64,000 bases of DNA. Origin: Haliea salexigens DSM 19537 (GTDB taxonomy: Bacteria; Pseudomonadota; Gammaproteobacteria; Pseudomonadales; Halieaceae). The position numbers and the translations under genes were made by a program. The notes under the pieces were generated by a model that did no database searches, was not told the origin of the DNA, and saw only the letters and a program-made list of their open reading frames with translations. Each line of letters begins with the position of its first letter. Position 1 is the first letter of the stretch. Below, piece after piece: positions 46,674 to 57,438 of this stretch. The DNA lies in NCBI RefSeq assembly GCF_000423125.1, contig NZ_AUHJ01000007.1, positions 62,001 to 126,000 on the forward strand. The letters are read 5' to 3'.

Positions 46674-47568
46674 CCGCGGATTCCACTGCCAGCGGCGTAT
46701 TGACGATCTCCAGGGTTGCCGGGTGCTGCAGGCGGCGCTCGGGTGAAATCGCGTAGAACACATCCACGAATTCCCGCGTGCGGCCGATGACGGCCACTCC
46801 GTACTGCGACGTCACGTACTCCTCGATGATGGTGGGTGAGGCAAACACCCCCAAACCGGTTTGCCCGAAAGATTTGAGTAATGCGCTGTCATCGAATTCG
46901 GCCACGATCTCCGGGGTGATGCCGTGCTTTTCGAACCAGGCCTTGAGGAAGGAACGGCTGCCGGCCTTGCGGCCCGGGGCCAGGAAGGGCTTGCCGCTCA
47001 GGCTGCCGGGGAAATGCTCGCGGCAGGCAGCGGCCAGTTCAGGGACCGCAAAAAAGGTGAAACCGGATTCCAGGATACGGTAGTTCCAGGCCTTGATATG
47101 GCTGCCGGAGGGTAGCGGCTGATCGGTGATGATGCAGTCAAGGCGGCTCACCGCGAGTTCGGCAAGGAGTGTATCCTGGTCGCCCTCGTGGCACTGCAGG
47201 CGCAGCTTTTCCACGGCTTTCAGGGCGGGTTGCAGCAGCCGGTTGGCGAGAATTTTGGGAATGGAGTCGGTGATGCCCACACGGAAGGTTTCGGCGCTGG
47301 CACTTTCGGTTTGCAGAAGCTGGCGGATTTCACGGCCGAGCTGAAAAATCTCGTCGGCGTGGGCGTAGATTTGCCGGCCCTGCTCTGACAGCCGCAGGCG
47401 CCGGCCCTCGCGGCGAAACAGTTTCACGCCCAGTTGCTCTTCGAACGCGGCAATTTGCCCGCTGATGGTTTGCGGGGTCAAATTGAGGCGCTTGCTGGCG
47501 CGTGTGATGCTGCCGTCGGTGGCAACATGAAAGAAGTAGTAAAGGTGGTTGTAGTTAAGCGGTGTCAT
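46651..47568 (-). CDS. nhaR: LysR-family regulator, NhaR-like
   Basis: 305-aa LysR regulator. The N-terminal HTH (LNYNHLYYFFHVATDGSITRAS, LTPQTISGQI) is the distinctive start of NhaR, the Na+-sensing activator of nhaA in E. coli. The effector domain follows to the C-terminus. The 3' end overlaps the dinG end by 23 bases. Divergent from purE; no nhaA is in the window. Confidence 0.87.
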   Translation of the reverse strand: MTPLNYNHLYYFFHVATDGSITRASKRLNLTPQTISGQIAAFEEQLGVKLFRREGRRLRLSEQGRQIYAHADEIFQLGREIRQLLQTESASAETFRVGITDSIPKILANRLLQPALKAVEKLRLQCHEGDQDTLLAELAVSRLDCIITDQPLPSGSHIKAWNYRILESGFTFFAVPELAAACREHFPGSLSGKPFLAPGRKAGSRSFLKAWFEKHGITPEIVAEFDDSALLKSFGQTGLGVFASPTIIEEYVTSQYGVAVIGRTREFVDVFYAISPERRLQHPATLEIVNTPLAVESAASAPTPG

Positions 47569-47579
47569 ATCAGAAATAG

Positions 47580-47607
47580 TCGAATTGATTATTTATAAAA
47601 ATCGAAT
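47580..47607. promoter_or_regulatory. AT-rich block with TCGAAT direct repeat, nhaR-purE
   Basis: TCGAAT at 47580-47585 and again at 47602-47607, 22 bases apart (two helical turns), flanking TGATTATTTATAAAAA, just upstream of the nhaR start. Candidate NhaR-type binding site. Confidence 0.4.
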
Positions 47608-47737
47608 ATATCATGGCTTTCGTCTTGTGTAGGATTCGCGCGTTTCATATCCCGCCGGCCCCCGCCACAAGGATTCACGTCCGGGCACACAGACGCCCAC
47701 CAGCCGCAATGGCAGGACACAAGGGGAAAGACTCACA

Positions 47738-48235
47738 ATGAATGAACTTGTCGGTATTGTCATGGGTTCCCGTTCTGACTGGGAAACCATGCAGGGCGCC
47801 GCAGAGACCCTGGTTGAGCTCGAGGTGCCTCACACGGTCGAGGTGGTGTCGGCACACCGCACCCCCGATCGGCTCTTCAGCTACGCCGAGGCGGCCGAGT
47901 CAGTCGGGTTACAGGTGATTATCGCGGGTGCCGGCGGCGCTGCGCATCTGCCGGGCATGCTGGCAGCCAAAACACAGGTGCCGGTGTTGGGCGTGCCGGT
48001 GCAATCCCGCGCCCTGAACGGGCTCGACTCGCTGCTTTCCATTGCGCAGATGCCCGCAGGGATCCCCGTGGGCACGCTGGCGATCGGCCGTGCCGGCGCG
48101 GTGAATGCCGCGTTGCTGGCCGCGGCCATGCTCGCCAACCACGATCCCGCCCTGCGCGAACGGCTGCGCGCCTACCGCGCCCGTCAGTCAGACACCGTGC
48201 TTGCCCACTCCGACCCCAGAGTACCCCTGTCGTGA
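47738..48235 (+). CDS. purE: N5-carboxyaminoimidazole ribonucleotide mutase
   Basis: Class I PurE, 165 aa; converts N5-CAIR to CAIR in purine synthesis. [13 protein letters not shown] at the N-terminus, SAHRTPDRL, and AGAAHLPGM-like segment [12 protein letters not shown] are the known active-site blocks. ATG 47738 has SD AAGGGG. Its stop overlaps the purK start by four bases. Confidence 0.97.
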   Translation: MNELVGIVMGSRSDWETMQGAAETLVELEVPHTVEVVSAHRTPDRLFSYAEAAESVGLQVIIAGAGGAAHLPGMLAAKTQVPVLGVPVQSRALNGLDSLLSIAQMPAGIPVGTLAIGRAGAVNAALLAAAMLANHDPALRERLRAYRARQSDTVLAHSDPRVPLS

Positions 48236-49326
48236 ATATCGGTATCCTTGGCGCCGGTCAGCTGGCGCAGATGTTGGCCCTGGCGGGATATCCGCTGGGT
48301 TTACGCTGCACGTTCCTGGCCCCTGAGGCGGACCCGTGCGCTGCGCCGCTGGGGCAACACCTGCGTGCGGGGTATGAGGACGAAGCTGCGCTGGCATCCT
48401 TCGCCGAGCGTATCGACGTTGCCACCACGGAATTTGAGCATATCGCCCCGGTGGCACTGGATGCTCTGGAGCAGCGCGGCTTGCTCGCTCCCTGCAGTGA
48501 AGCCATCCTGCTCTCCCAGGAGCGGCTGCAGGAGAAATCCCTGTTTACGCGGCTGGGTCTGCCCACGGCGCGTTATGCGGCCATCGATTCCGAGACGGAT
48601 CTGGAACAGGCGCTGGCGGTAGCCGGGGTGCCAGCCATCCTGAAAACCCGCCGCATGGGCTACGACGGCAAGGGGCAGGCGTCAGTGGCGGCAGCTTCCG
48701 AGCTGCTGCCTGCCTGGGAGGCCCTGGGCCGCGTGCCGTGCATTCTGGAAGCGCGTGTTGCGTTTGACCGTGAACTGTCGGTCATTGCGGTGCGTGGTCG
48801 GGACGGTGAGTGCCGCATCTGGCCACTGAGTGAAAACAGTCATGCGGAGGGTATTCTCCGCGTGTCACACTCCCTCGTAGACGACCCCATGGAGGGCCCC
48901 GCGCGGGATTACTGCGAGCGTTTGCTCAAAGCACTGGATTATGTCGGCGTGCTGGCGCTGGAACTGTTCCAGTGCGGCGACCAATTGCTGGTGAACGAGT
49001 ACGCGCCACGTGTGCACAACAGTGGGCACTGGACGATAGAAGGCGCGGTAACCTCCCAGTTCGAGAACCACCTGCGCGCAATTGCCGGGCTGCCCCTGGG
49101 CTCCACGGCAGCGGTGGCCCCCAGCGTGATGGTCAACGTGATAGGCGAGTGGCCCGCGGCGCGCGAGTTGCTGGCGGTGGACGGCGCTCACCTGCACGAT
49201 TATGGCAAGTCCCCGGCACCGGGGCGCAAGCTGGGGCACATTACCCTGGTCAACCGCGATACCGAGGCTTTGCAGCAGCGCACCGCCGAACTGACCCGGC
49301 TCGTCGCCGGCGCAACCGGCGCCTGA
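48232..49326 (+). CDS. purK: N5-carboxyaminoimidazole ribonucleotide synthase
   Basis: 364-aa ATP-grasp enzyme that uses ATP and bicarbonate to carboxylate AIR; PurE then rearranges the product. Typical N-terminus [16 protein letters not shown]-grasp motifs include [12 protein letters not shown] and [14 protein letters not shown]. Starts at GTG 48232 overlapping purE, and ends one base before sbtA. Its bicarbonate demand makes the following transporter genes notable. Confidence 0.97.
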   Translation: MNIGILGAGQLAQMLALAGYPLGLRCTFLAPEADPCAAPLGQHLRAGYEDEAALASFAERIDVATTEFEHIAPVALDALEQRGLLAPCSEAILLSQERLQEKSLFTRLGLPTARYAAIDSETDLEQALAVAGVPAILKTRRMGYDGKGQASVAAASELLPAWEALGRVPCILEARVAFDRELSVIAVRGRDGECRIWPLSENSHAEGILRVSHSLVDDPMEGPARDYCERLLKALDYVGVLALELFQCGDQLLVNEYAPRVHNSGHWTIEGAVTSQFENHLRAIAGLPLGSTAAVAPSVMVNVIGEWPAARELLAVDGAHLHDYGKSPAPGRKLGHITLVNRDTEALQQRTAELTRLVAGATGA

Positions 49327-49327
49327 T

Positions 49328-50272
49328 ATGGACCCCGTTGTCCTCTTTTTCCTGTTGGGGGTCATCGCGGGGATATTGCGTTCGGAGCTGCGCCTGCCGG
49401 TACAGGTCTATGAGCTGCTGAGTATTCTGCTGCTGCTGGCGATTGGCATGAAAGGAGGCATCGAGCTTGCCCGCCAGCCCTTCCTGGAGCTGGCGCCGCA
49501 AATGCTTGCGGTGGTGGCCATGGGGTTCGTTTTGCCCTTGTTGAGCTTCCCGGTGCTGCTCAGTATCGGCCGCTTGCCGCGGGCTGACGCCGCATCCATA
49601 GCGGCTCACTATGGTTCGGTAAGTGTGGGCACCTTTGCCGTTGTGGTCGCCTACCTGGGTTCGCGGGAGATCGATTTCGAGGCCTATATGCCGCTTTTTG
49701 TGGTGTTGCTGGAGATCCCGGCGATCCTCGTCGGCATCGTCCTCGCCAAAGGGCTCGCCAGTGGGGCAAAGCTGCGCGATTCAGCCCATGAAGTGCTGCT
49801 CGGCAAGAGCATCGTTCTGCTCGTGGGCGGGCTGCTGATCGGCTGGATTGCCGGCGAAGAGGGGCTGGCGAAGCTGGCCCCCCTGTTCTTCGACCCCTTC
49901 CAGGGGCTGCTGGCGCTGTTCCTGCTGGAAATGGGGCTGGTGACCGCAAGCCAGATTAGCACGCTACGCCGCTATGGTTTTTTCCTGCTGGCCTTTGGTG
50001 TGCTCACCCCCGTGCTGTCCGCGTTGGTCGGGCTCGGGCTGGGCTGGGCACTGGGTTTGTCCGTGGGTGGTGCGGTGGTACTGGCGACGCTCGCCGCGAG
50101 CGCCTCCTACATTGCCGTGCCCGCCGCCATGCGTATTTCGGTCCCTGAAGCCAATCCGGCCCTGTCCCTGGCCGCATCGCTGGGCGTGACCTTCCCCTTT
50201 AATGTACTGTTCGGCATTCCGCTGTACCATTGGTTCGCTGGCCAATTCTACGCACTGACCGGAGCCGCCTGA
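49328..50272 (+). CDS. sbtA: SbtA-like sodium-dependent bicarbonate transporter
   Basis: 314-aa inner-membrane carrier (DUF897/SbtA family) with about ten helices. Characteristic segments are LRLPVQVYELLSILLLLAIGMKGG and AHYGSVSVGTFAVV, and the second half has ASASYIAVPAAMRI. In cyanobacteria SbtA imports bicarbonate with Na+ and is inhibited by SbtB; other bacteria may use it for other anions. It begins one base after purK, with no visible SD, implying translational coupling, and is followed by sbtB two bases later. Confidence 0.86.
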   Translation: MDPVVLFFLLGVIAGILRSELRLPVQVYELLSILLLLAIGMKGGIELARQPFLELAPQMLAVVAMGFVLPLLSFPVLLSIGRLPRADAASIAAHYGSVSVGTFAVVVAYLGSREIDFEAYMPLFVVLLEIPAILVGIVLAKGLASGAKLRDSAHEVLLGKSIVLLVGGLLIGWIAGEEGLAKLAPLFFDPFQGLLALFLLEMGLVTASQISTLRRYGFFLLAFGVLTPVLSALVGLGLGWALGLSVGGAVVLATLAASASYIAVPAAMRISVPEANPALSLAASLGVTFPFNVLFGIPLYHWFAGQFYALTGAA

Positions 50273-50274
50273 TC

Positions 50275-50577
50275 ATGGAACAACACCCCCGACGCCTGCT
50301 GACTGTTGTCACCGAATCCACCATCGAGTCGCACCTGTTGCGCGATATGGAGCGCTGGGGAGCACACGGTTACACGATTACCGAGGCCCGCGGCAAGGGT
50401 GCGCGCGGGGTGCGCGAGGGCAACTGGGAAGCCAACCGGAACCTGCGCATCGAAGTCGTCTGCGATGATGTGACCGCGGACCGCATTGCGGCCGGGTTGC
50501 GCGAGCACTACTACGACAACTACGCCATGATCCTCTACACCTGCGATGTGGACGTGCTGCGTCGCGAGAAGTTCTAG
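50275..50577 (+). CDS. sbtB: SbtB-like PII-family regulator
   Basis: 100-aa PII-like trimeric regulator. Its T-loop region (about 36-57, GKGARGVREGN) resembles cyanobacterial SbtB, which binds adenine nucleotides and plugs SbtA. The C-terminus ends DVDVLRREKF without the redox CGPxGC tail seen in many cyanobacterial SbtB, so that layer of control is missing. Immediately after sbtA. Confidence 0.82.
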   Translation: MEQHPRRLLTVVTESTIESHLLRDMERWGAHGYTITEARGKGARGVREGNWEANRNLRIEVVCDDVTADRIAAGLREHYYDNYAMILYTCDVDVLRREKF

Positions 50578-50606
50578 CCCTCGCCTTGATTTCCGTCGGA
50601 GAGCCC

Positions 50607-50924
50607 ATGCGCACGGACGTAGCCGAAGTGCTGATTGATATTGAGGCCGAACTGCGGCGCCTGGCGCTGTGGGATGCCACTCCGCCCCCGGCAGAGGCCC
50701 TGGCGTCCACAGAGCCGTTCGCTATTGATACGCTCACTCCACCCCAGTGGCTGCAGTTCATTTTTCTGCCCACGCTGTATCGTATGCTGGAAGAGGGCGC
50801 GCCGCTGCCCGAGCGCTGTGGCATTGCGCCGATGGCGGAGGAGTTTTTCAGCGGGTCAGCACTGCCCACGGCTGAGTTGCTGGATGCGCTCAGGCTTGTA
50901 GACGCGCTGCTGAGCAGTGAATAA
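50607..50924 (+). CDS. yqcC: YqcC family protein
   Basis: 105-aa helical protein of the YqcC (DUF446) family: [15 protein letters not shown] and [18 protein letters not shown]. Function unknown; in E. coli next to truC. ATG 50607, with GGAGA upstream, preferred over TTG 50586. Last gene of the purE run. Confidence 0.87.
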   Translation: MRTDVAEVLIDIEAELRRLALWDATPPPAEALASTEPFAIDTLTPPQWLQFIFLPTLYRMLEEGAPLPERCGIAPMAEEFFSGSALPTAELLDALRLVDALLSSE

Positions 50925-50982
50925 GACGCAGAGTCAGGTCGCAAGGCTGCCAAGCGCTGCCCGGCGGAGAAGGTATGGATAC

Positions 50983-51007
50983 GGCCGCCCTCTGGCGGAG
51001 GGCGGCC
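50983..51007. terminator. Strong stem-loop between convergent yqcC and fadA
   Basis: 10-base arms GGCCGCCCTC/GAGGGCGGCC with a five-base loop, lacking a T tract on either side; candidate terminator or transcript-end hairpin. Confidence 0.5.
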
Positions 51008-51030
51008 TCATCGGGTGACTGTCAGCGCTC

Positions 51031-52233
<1,203 letters not shown>

Positions 52234-54381
52234 TCAGTAGTAGGTTTTGCCATCGGCGAGCATGGCCTGCATGCCGTCGGTGAGTTCGTAGGACTTGCCC
52301 AGGTGGGTAAACTGCTTCGACGCCTCGGCGATGAATGCGAGCCCTACCGTATCCATCCAGCGGAAGATGCCGCCGCGGAAGGGGGGGAAGCCGAGGCCGT
52401 AGAGCAGCGCCAGGTCGGCTTCCGCGGGGGTGCCGACGATACCCTCTTCCAGGCAGCGCGCCATTTCCGTAGCCATGGGCAGCATCATGCGTGCGATGAT
52501 GTCCTCGCGAGAGAACTCTGTGCGTTCCCCTTCGACCGGGGCGATCAGGCGGTAGACCTCTTCGCTGGGGGTTTTCTTCGGCTTGCCGCGCTTGTCGGGC
52601 ACATAGTCGTAGAAGCCCTTGCCGTTTTTCTGGCCGTAGCGTTTGTTCTCGAACATCACTTCAGTGGCGGTCTTGAAATCCAGTTGCATGCGGTCGGGGA
52701 AGCCCTCCGCCATGACTTCCGCGGCGTGTACACCGGTGTCGATTCCCACCACATCCATCAGGTAGGCGGGGCCCATGGGCCAGCCCCAGCGCTCCATGAC
52801 CTTGTCCACAGCCTGGAAGTCGGCGCCGTCACGCACCAGCTTGGAGAAGCCGTCAAAGTAGGGGAACAGCACGCGGTTGACGAGGAAGCCAGGGCAGTCT
52901 TTCACCACGACGGCTTTCTTGCCCATCTTGTTGGCGTAGGCAACAGTGCGGGCGACCGCCCGGTCCGAGGTTTTCTCGCCGCGAATCACCTCGACCAGAG
53001 GCATGGCGTGAACCGGGTTGAAAAAGTGCATGCCGCAGAAGTTCTCGGGCCGCTGCAGCGCTTCTGCGAGGCGTGTGATGGAGATGGTCGAGGTGTTGGA
53101 GGCGAGGATGGTGTCCTCACCGATCTGCTGTTCGGTTTCCGCCAGCACTGCGTGCTTGACCTTGGCGTTTTCGACCACCGCTTCCACCACGATATCCACC
53201 GTATCGAAACCGGTGTAGGTCAGCGTCGGGTCGATGCTGTTGAGCACGTCGCCCATTTGCGTGGCGGTCATCTGACCCCGGTCCACACGCTTGGACAGCA
53301 GCTTGTTGGCCTCCGACAGGCCCAGGTCCAGCCCGTCCTGGTTGATGTCCTTCATCAGGATGGGGACGCCGCGGTAGGCCGACTGGTAGGCGATACCGCC
53401 GCCCATGATGCCGGCGCCCAGCACAGCTGCACGGCCAATCTTGCGATCAGCCTGCTTTTCCCAGTCACGTGCTTTCTTGCCCAGCAGCTGGTCGGAGAGG
53501 AAAACCCCCACCAGCGCGGAAGCGACAGGCGTGACCGCCAGTTCCGCAAAGCCTTCCGCCTCGACCTTGAGGGCATCTACCAGGCCCATGCCGCGGGCTT
53601 TTTCGATGACATCGACAGCTTTCACCGGCGCCGGGTAGTTCTTGCCGGCCTGCTGCCCCACCATTGATTTCATGGTGAAGAAGGCCATCATGGCCTCGGT
53701 GTCGTTGAGTGGCAGCGGGCTGCTCTTGGCCTTCCGGCGTCCGGCGTAGTCGAGCTTGCCGGCCATGGCGTGTTCCAGCGTGGCCAGGGCCACGGCGCGC
53801 AGTTCCTCGGGTGAGGCGACGGCGTCGACGGCGCCGGCTTTCAGGGCTTTGTCCGCGCGCTGTTCGGTGGCGCCGGCAATCCAGGTGGCCGCCTCGTCAA
53901 CGCCAATGATGCGCGGCAGGCGTACCGTACCGCCCCAGCCGGGCAGAATACCCAGTTTGGTTTCTGGCAGGCCCACTTTGGCGGCCGTACTCATGACCCG
54001 GAAGTCGCAGGCCAGGCAGATCTCGAAACCGCCACCGAGGGCGAAGCCGTTGATCGCCACACAACTGGGGAAAGGCAGGTCCTGCAGGCGATTGAGATTG
54101 GCATTGTTGGCTGCAGTGAAGCCCTGTATTTCCTCGGGGCCGGCGCCGAAAATGCCGGTAAATTCGGTGATGTCGGCACCCACGATGAACACGGGCTTGC
54201 CACTGGTGACCAGCAGGCCGCGCAGCCCACTCTGTGCTTCCAGCGCATTGAGTGCCTCAGTGAGGCTGTTGACGGTGGCCTGGTCAAATTTGTTGACAGA
54301 CTCGCCCTTCAGGTCGAAATGCAGCTCGGCGATATCGCCATCGAGGCGGGTCACGGTGAGCGCGTCACTCTGGTAGATCAT
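52234..54381 (-). CDS. fadB: Fatty-acid oxidation complex alpha subunit FadB
   Basis: 715-aa multifunctional protein: N-terminal enoyl-CoA hydratase/isomerase (about 1-190; [15 protein letters not shown]) and 3-hydroxyacyl-CoA dehydrogenase (about 310-620; [17 protein letters not shown] and [15 protein letters not shown]). SD AGGACA precedes ATG 54381. The 190-base gap upstream holds no gene; I saw no clear FadR or PsrA site in it. Confidence 0.97.
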   Translation of the reverse strand: MIYQSDALTVTRLDGDIAELHFDLKGESVNKFDQATVNSLTEALNALEAQSGLRGLLVTSGKPVFIVGADITEFTGIFGAGPEEIQGFTAANNANLNRLQDLPFPSCVAINGFALGGGFEICLACDFRVMSTAAKVGLPETKLGILPGWGGTVRLPRIIGVDEAATWIAGATEQRADKALKAGAVDAVASPEELRAVALATLEHAMAGKLDYAGRRKAKSSPLPLNDTEAMMAFFTMKSMVGQQAGKNYPAPVKAVDVIEKARGMGLVDALKVEAEGFAELAVTPVASALVGVFLSDQLLGKKARDWEKQADRKIGRAAVLGAGIMGGGIAYQSAYRGVPILMKDINQDGLDLGLSEANKLLSKRVDRGQMTATQMGDVLNSIDPTLTYTGFDTVDIVVEAVVENAKVKHAVLAETEQQIGEDTILASNTSTISITRLAEALQRPENFCGMHFFNPVHAMPLVEVIRGEKTSDRAVARTVAYANKMGKKAVVVKDCPGFLVNRVLFPYFDGFSKLVRDGADFQAVDKVMERWGWPMGPAYLMDVVGIDTGVHAAEVMAEGFPDRMQLDFKTATEVMFENKRYGQKNGKGFYDYVPDKRGKPKKTPSEEVYRLIAPVEGERTEFSREDIIARMMLPMATEMARCLEEGIVGTPAEADLALLYGLGFPPFRGGIFRWMDTVGLAFIAEASKQFTHLGKSYELTDGMQAMLADGKTYY

Positions 54382-54571
54382 GTCGCTGTCCTGTGTGGGA
54401 TGAACGGGGCTGGCCTCGGCCGCTTTGGTGCCGGGCCAGAGTCGAAGCGAAGCGCCATTGTAGCGGTGAAAGCCGCGGGCGTGAACTGCAATGTTAGCAC
54501 TGATAACACATGAATTGCCATGTTCGCCTCGCGGGGCCGCTGCCGGTCGTGATGACGCTGCTCGAGCGCGG

Positions 54572-56473
54572 TTACAGGGGCCAGATGATCAGCAGCAGGG
54601 GCAGGCTGACCGCCACGACCAGGGCCTCCAGCGGCAGGCCCAGGCGCCAGTAGTCGCCGAAATGAAAGCCGCCCGGGCCCAGAATCAGGGTGTTGTTCTG
54701 GTGCCCGATAGGGGTGAGGAAGGCGCAGGATGCGCCGATGGCGACAGCCATCAGGAAACTGTCCGGGTCGACGCCCAGCGCTGCCGCAGTGCCCAGGGCG
54801 ATCGGACACATGACAGCCGCCGTGGCCGCGTTGTTCATCAGGTCGGAAAGGAACATGGTGGTCACTAGGATGATGCCCAGCACCAGCACCGCGTTACCCT
54901 GCGCCACCGTAGTGAGCAGGAAGCGTGCAATCAAATCTGCAGTGCCGGTGGTGGCCATGGCGCCCGCGACGGGTATCAGGGCCGCCAACAGGACGATCAC
55001 CGGCCAGTCGATGGCGGTGTAGACGTTGCGCGGTGGCACCGTGCGCAATGCCATTGAGGCGAGCACCCCAAGAGCGAAGGATACCGCCGCGGGGAGCAGG
55101 CCAAAGGCGGCCCCGCCCACCGCGACTGCCATGATTATCGCGGCCATGACGGCCTTGCGCGGGCTGGGAATACGCAGGTCGCGCTCTGCTAGCGGCACGC
55201 AGCTGAAGTCACTGGCGAACTCCAGAGTGGCGTTGGTCGGGCCCTGAATCAGCAACAGGTCGCCGGCGCGCAGGGGGAGTGCGCGCAGGCGCGAGCGGGA
55301 ACGGTGACCCTCGCGGGACACCGCGAGCAGGTTCAGGCCATAGCGTGTGCGCAGCTGTATGTCGCTGGCCGAGCGGCCGGCCAGCGCGGCGCCCGGCAGG
55401 ACTGCCAGTTCCGTGAGCACAGCCTCTTCGCGTTTTTCCGTCTGCTCGTCCTCCTCTTCATCAGTGTCCCTGGCATCTGCGGCGGTGGTTTGCTCTGTTT
55501 CCGCCTCGGGCTGTGCCGCTTCGGCTGGCGGGGTGGTCTGCTCGCTGTCGTCCTCGTTCTTATCTTCGACTGTGGCTTCGGGTTTAACGGATTCCACGAG
55601 TTTCAGGTCGAACCGCGACAACACTTCGCCCAGGGTATCGGCACTGGTCTCCAGCACCAGAATGTCATGGCCGCGAATCTGACGTCCGCCATAAGGTGTG
55701 CGCAAGCGGACTTCGTTGCGCACCAGGCCCACCACCTGGGCGCCAGCATCGTCGAGCGCGGCCTCTAGTTCACGCAGGCTCATGCCGACGGCCTTGCTGC
55801 CCTCCGTTATCCGTGCCTCGGTGAGGTAGGCGCCGGTATCGAAATCTCCGGCGGCCTCCTGTTTGCGCGCAGGCACCAGTCGCCCGCCCAGCAGCACCAC
55901 AAAGGCCAAGCCACAGAGGGCGACAGCCAGCCCCACCGGCGTGAAGTCAAACATCCCAAAGGCGCTGCCGCCCGCCTCCGCACGAAAGCCCGCAACGATG
56001 AGGTTGGGAGGGGTACCGATCATGGTGGTCATGCCACCCAGGATGGTGCCAAATGCCAGGGGCATGAGCGCACGCCCGGGTGGCAGGTTGTGGCGACGTG
56101 CGATCTGCAGCGCCACCGGCATCAGCAGCGCCATCGCGCCGACATTATTCATGAAGCCCGAGAGCAGCGCGCCCAGGCCGACCAGCGCCGCGAGGCTCCC
56201 CAGCGGTCCGGCGTTGGCGGGCAGAGCGCGCCGCGCCAGCACATCCACTGCGCCGGAGGCCTGCAGGCCGCGGCTCAACACCAGTACGCAGGCGACAGTA
56301 ATAACCGCGGGATGGCCAAAACCGCTGAATGCCGCATCCGGCGCCACCAGCCCCGCCAGAACACAGGCCAGCAGGGTGCCCAGCGCCACCATGTCATGTC
56401 GCCAGCGCCCCCAGAGGAACATCGCCACGGAGGCGACCAGTATCAGCAGGATAAGCCCCTGATCGATGGTCAT
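54572..56473 (-). CDS. DASS/SLC13 carrier with two TrkA-C domains
   Basis: 633-aa inner-membrane protein. N-terminal helices (1-200) carry [15 protein letters not shown] and IGTPPNLIV. Two cytosolic TrkA-C (RCK-C) domains follow (about 217-292 and 352-430), joined by a very acidic Glu/Asp/Thr-rich linker (about 297-351). The C-terminal transporter half carries [15 protein letters not shown]. This resembles YbhI/SdcS-type and SAC1-like sulfate or dicarboxylate carriers; the substrate is unclear. Confidence 0.88.
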   Translation of the reverse strand: MTIDQGLILLILVASVAMFLWGRWRHDMVALGTLLACVLAGLVAPDAAFSGFGHPAVITVACVLVLSRGLQASGAVDVLARRALPANAGPLGSLAALVGLGALLSGFMNNVGAMALLMPVALQIARRHNLPPGRALMPLAFGTILGGMTTMIGTPPNLIVAGFRAEAGGSAFGMFDFTPVGLAVALCGLAFVVLLGGRLVPARKQEAAGDFDTGAYLTEARITEGSKAVGMSLRELEAALDDAGAQVVGLVRNEVRLRTPYGGRQIRGHDILVLETSADTLGEVLSRFDLKLVESVKPEATVEDKNEDDSEQTTPPAEAAQPEAETEQTTAADARDTDEEEDEQTEKREEAVLTELAVLPGAALAGRSASDIQLRTRYGLNLLAVSREGHRSRSRLRALPLRAGDLLLIQGPTNATLEFASDFSCVPLAERDLRIPSPRKAVMAAIIMAVAVGGAAFGLLPAAVSFALGVLASMALRTVPPRNVYTAIDWPVIVLLAALIPVAGAMATTGTADLIARFLLTTVAQGNAVLVLGIILVTTMFLSDLMNNAATAAVMCPIALGTAAALGVDPDSFLMAVAIGASCAFLTPIGHQNNTLILGPGGFHFGDYWRLGLPLEALVVAVSLPLLLIIWPL

Positions 56474-56490
56474 CGCGCGCGATCCATCAT

Positions 56491-57438
56491 CTAACCGGGC
56501 GCGGCTGACGGCAGCGCGTTGACGGTATCGGCGACTACAGCGGCCAGCGCCGCGCCCTGCTCCTCCTGCAGGAAATGCCCAGCGCCGGGAATCACCGGGT
56601 GCTCACGGCCTTGTGCGCCGGGGATGCGACGCTGGAACACCGGCGCCCAGGCGACGGTCGCCGGGTCGCTGTCACTGAAGGCCGTAACAAACGGCTTTTG
56701 CCAGTGGCTGAGGAAGGCCCAGGTGCGACGATTCTCGGCGGCACCCGCCATTTCGGTGTGGGTGGGGATAAGGCTGGGGAACACCAGCGCACCGGCCTTG
56801 TAGCGTGCATCGGGGAAGGGGGCATCGTAGGCTGCCAGCACTGCGGAGCTCAGTGGGGTGCAGGAGACCGCGCCGATAACGCCGGCAACGTCCAGGTCCT
56901 CCGCGTCCCGCGTGGCGGCAACCCATTGCTCCACAATGTCCCCTGGCCAGGGATCGACCCCATTGGGCGGTGGCTCGCAACTGGGCAGCAGGGTGTTGGC
57001 GGCGACCACCGCGCTGAAGCGCTCGGGCATCTCGGCCAGCAGCGACAGGCCAATGGGACCGCCCCAATCCTGACAGACCAGCACTGCGCTGTTGATGTCC
57101 AGCGCGCGCAGCAGCTCACCGACCTGTGCCACATGGCCGGCGTAACTGTAGTCGCTGCGCGCCGTGGGTTTGTCGGAGCGGCCAAAGCCGATCAGGTCTG
57201 GCGCTATGCAGCGCATGCCGCGGGCGCTGAGCGCGTGGATCATGTGCCGGTAGAGAAAGCACCAGCTGGGCTCGCCGTGCAGCATGAGCACGATGCGCCC
57301 GTCGTGCGGGCCGACATCCAGATAGTGCATGCGCAGTTGCCCGTGCGTTTTGTCAGCGACCATCTGGTAGTTAGGTGTCCAGGGGAAATCCGGCAGGTTG
57401 GCGAAATGATGGTCGGGCGTGCGCAGTACGGCTGTCAT
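56491..57438 (-). CDS. Haloalkane dehalogenase (subfamily I-like)
   Basis: 315-aa alpha/beta hydrolase. HGEPSW (54-59) is the oxyanion/halide Trp region, the nucleophile is Asp124 in QDWGGP with Trp125 next to it, and the catalytic His lies in GAGHFLQEE. The pattern is that of DhaA/DhlA-like haloalkane dehalogenases rather than epoxide hydrolases. ATG 57438 overlaps the end of the C39 gene by four bases. Confidence 0.83.
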   Translation of the reverse strand: MTAVLRTPDHHFANLPDFPWTPNYQMVADKTHGQLRMHYLDVGPHDGRIVLMLHGEPSWCFLYRHMIHALSARGMRCIAPDLIGFGRSDKPTARSDYSYAGHVAQVGELLRALDINSAVLVCQDWGGPIGLSLLAEMPERFSAVVAANTLLPSCEPPPNGVDPWPGDIVEQWVAATRDAEDLDVAGVIGAVSCTPLSSAVLAAYDAPFPDARYKAGALVFPSLIPTHTEMAGAAENRRTWAFLSHWQKPFVTAFSDSDPATVAWAPVFQRRIPGAQGREHPVIPGAGHFLQEEQGAALAAVVADTVNALPSAAPG

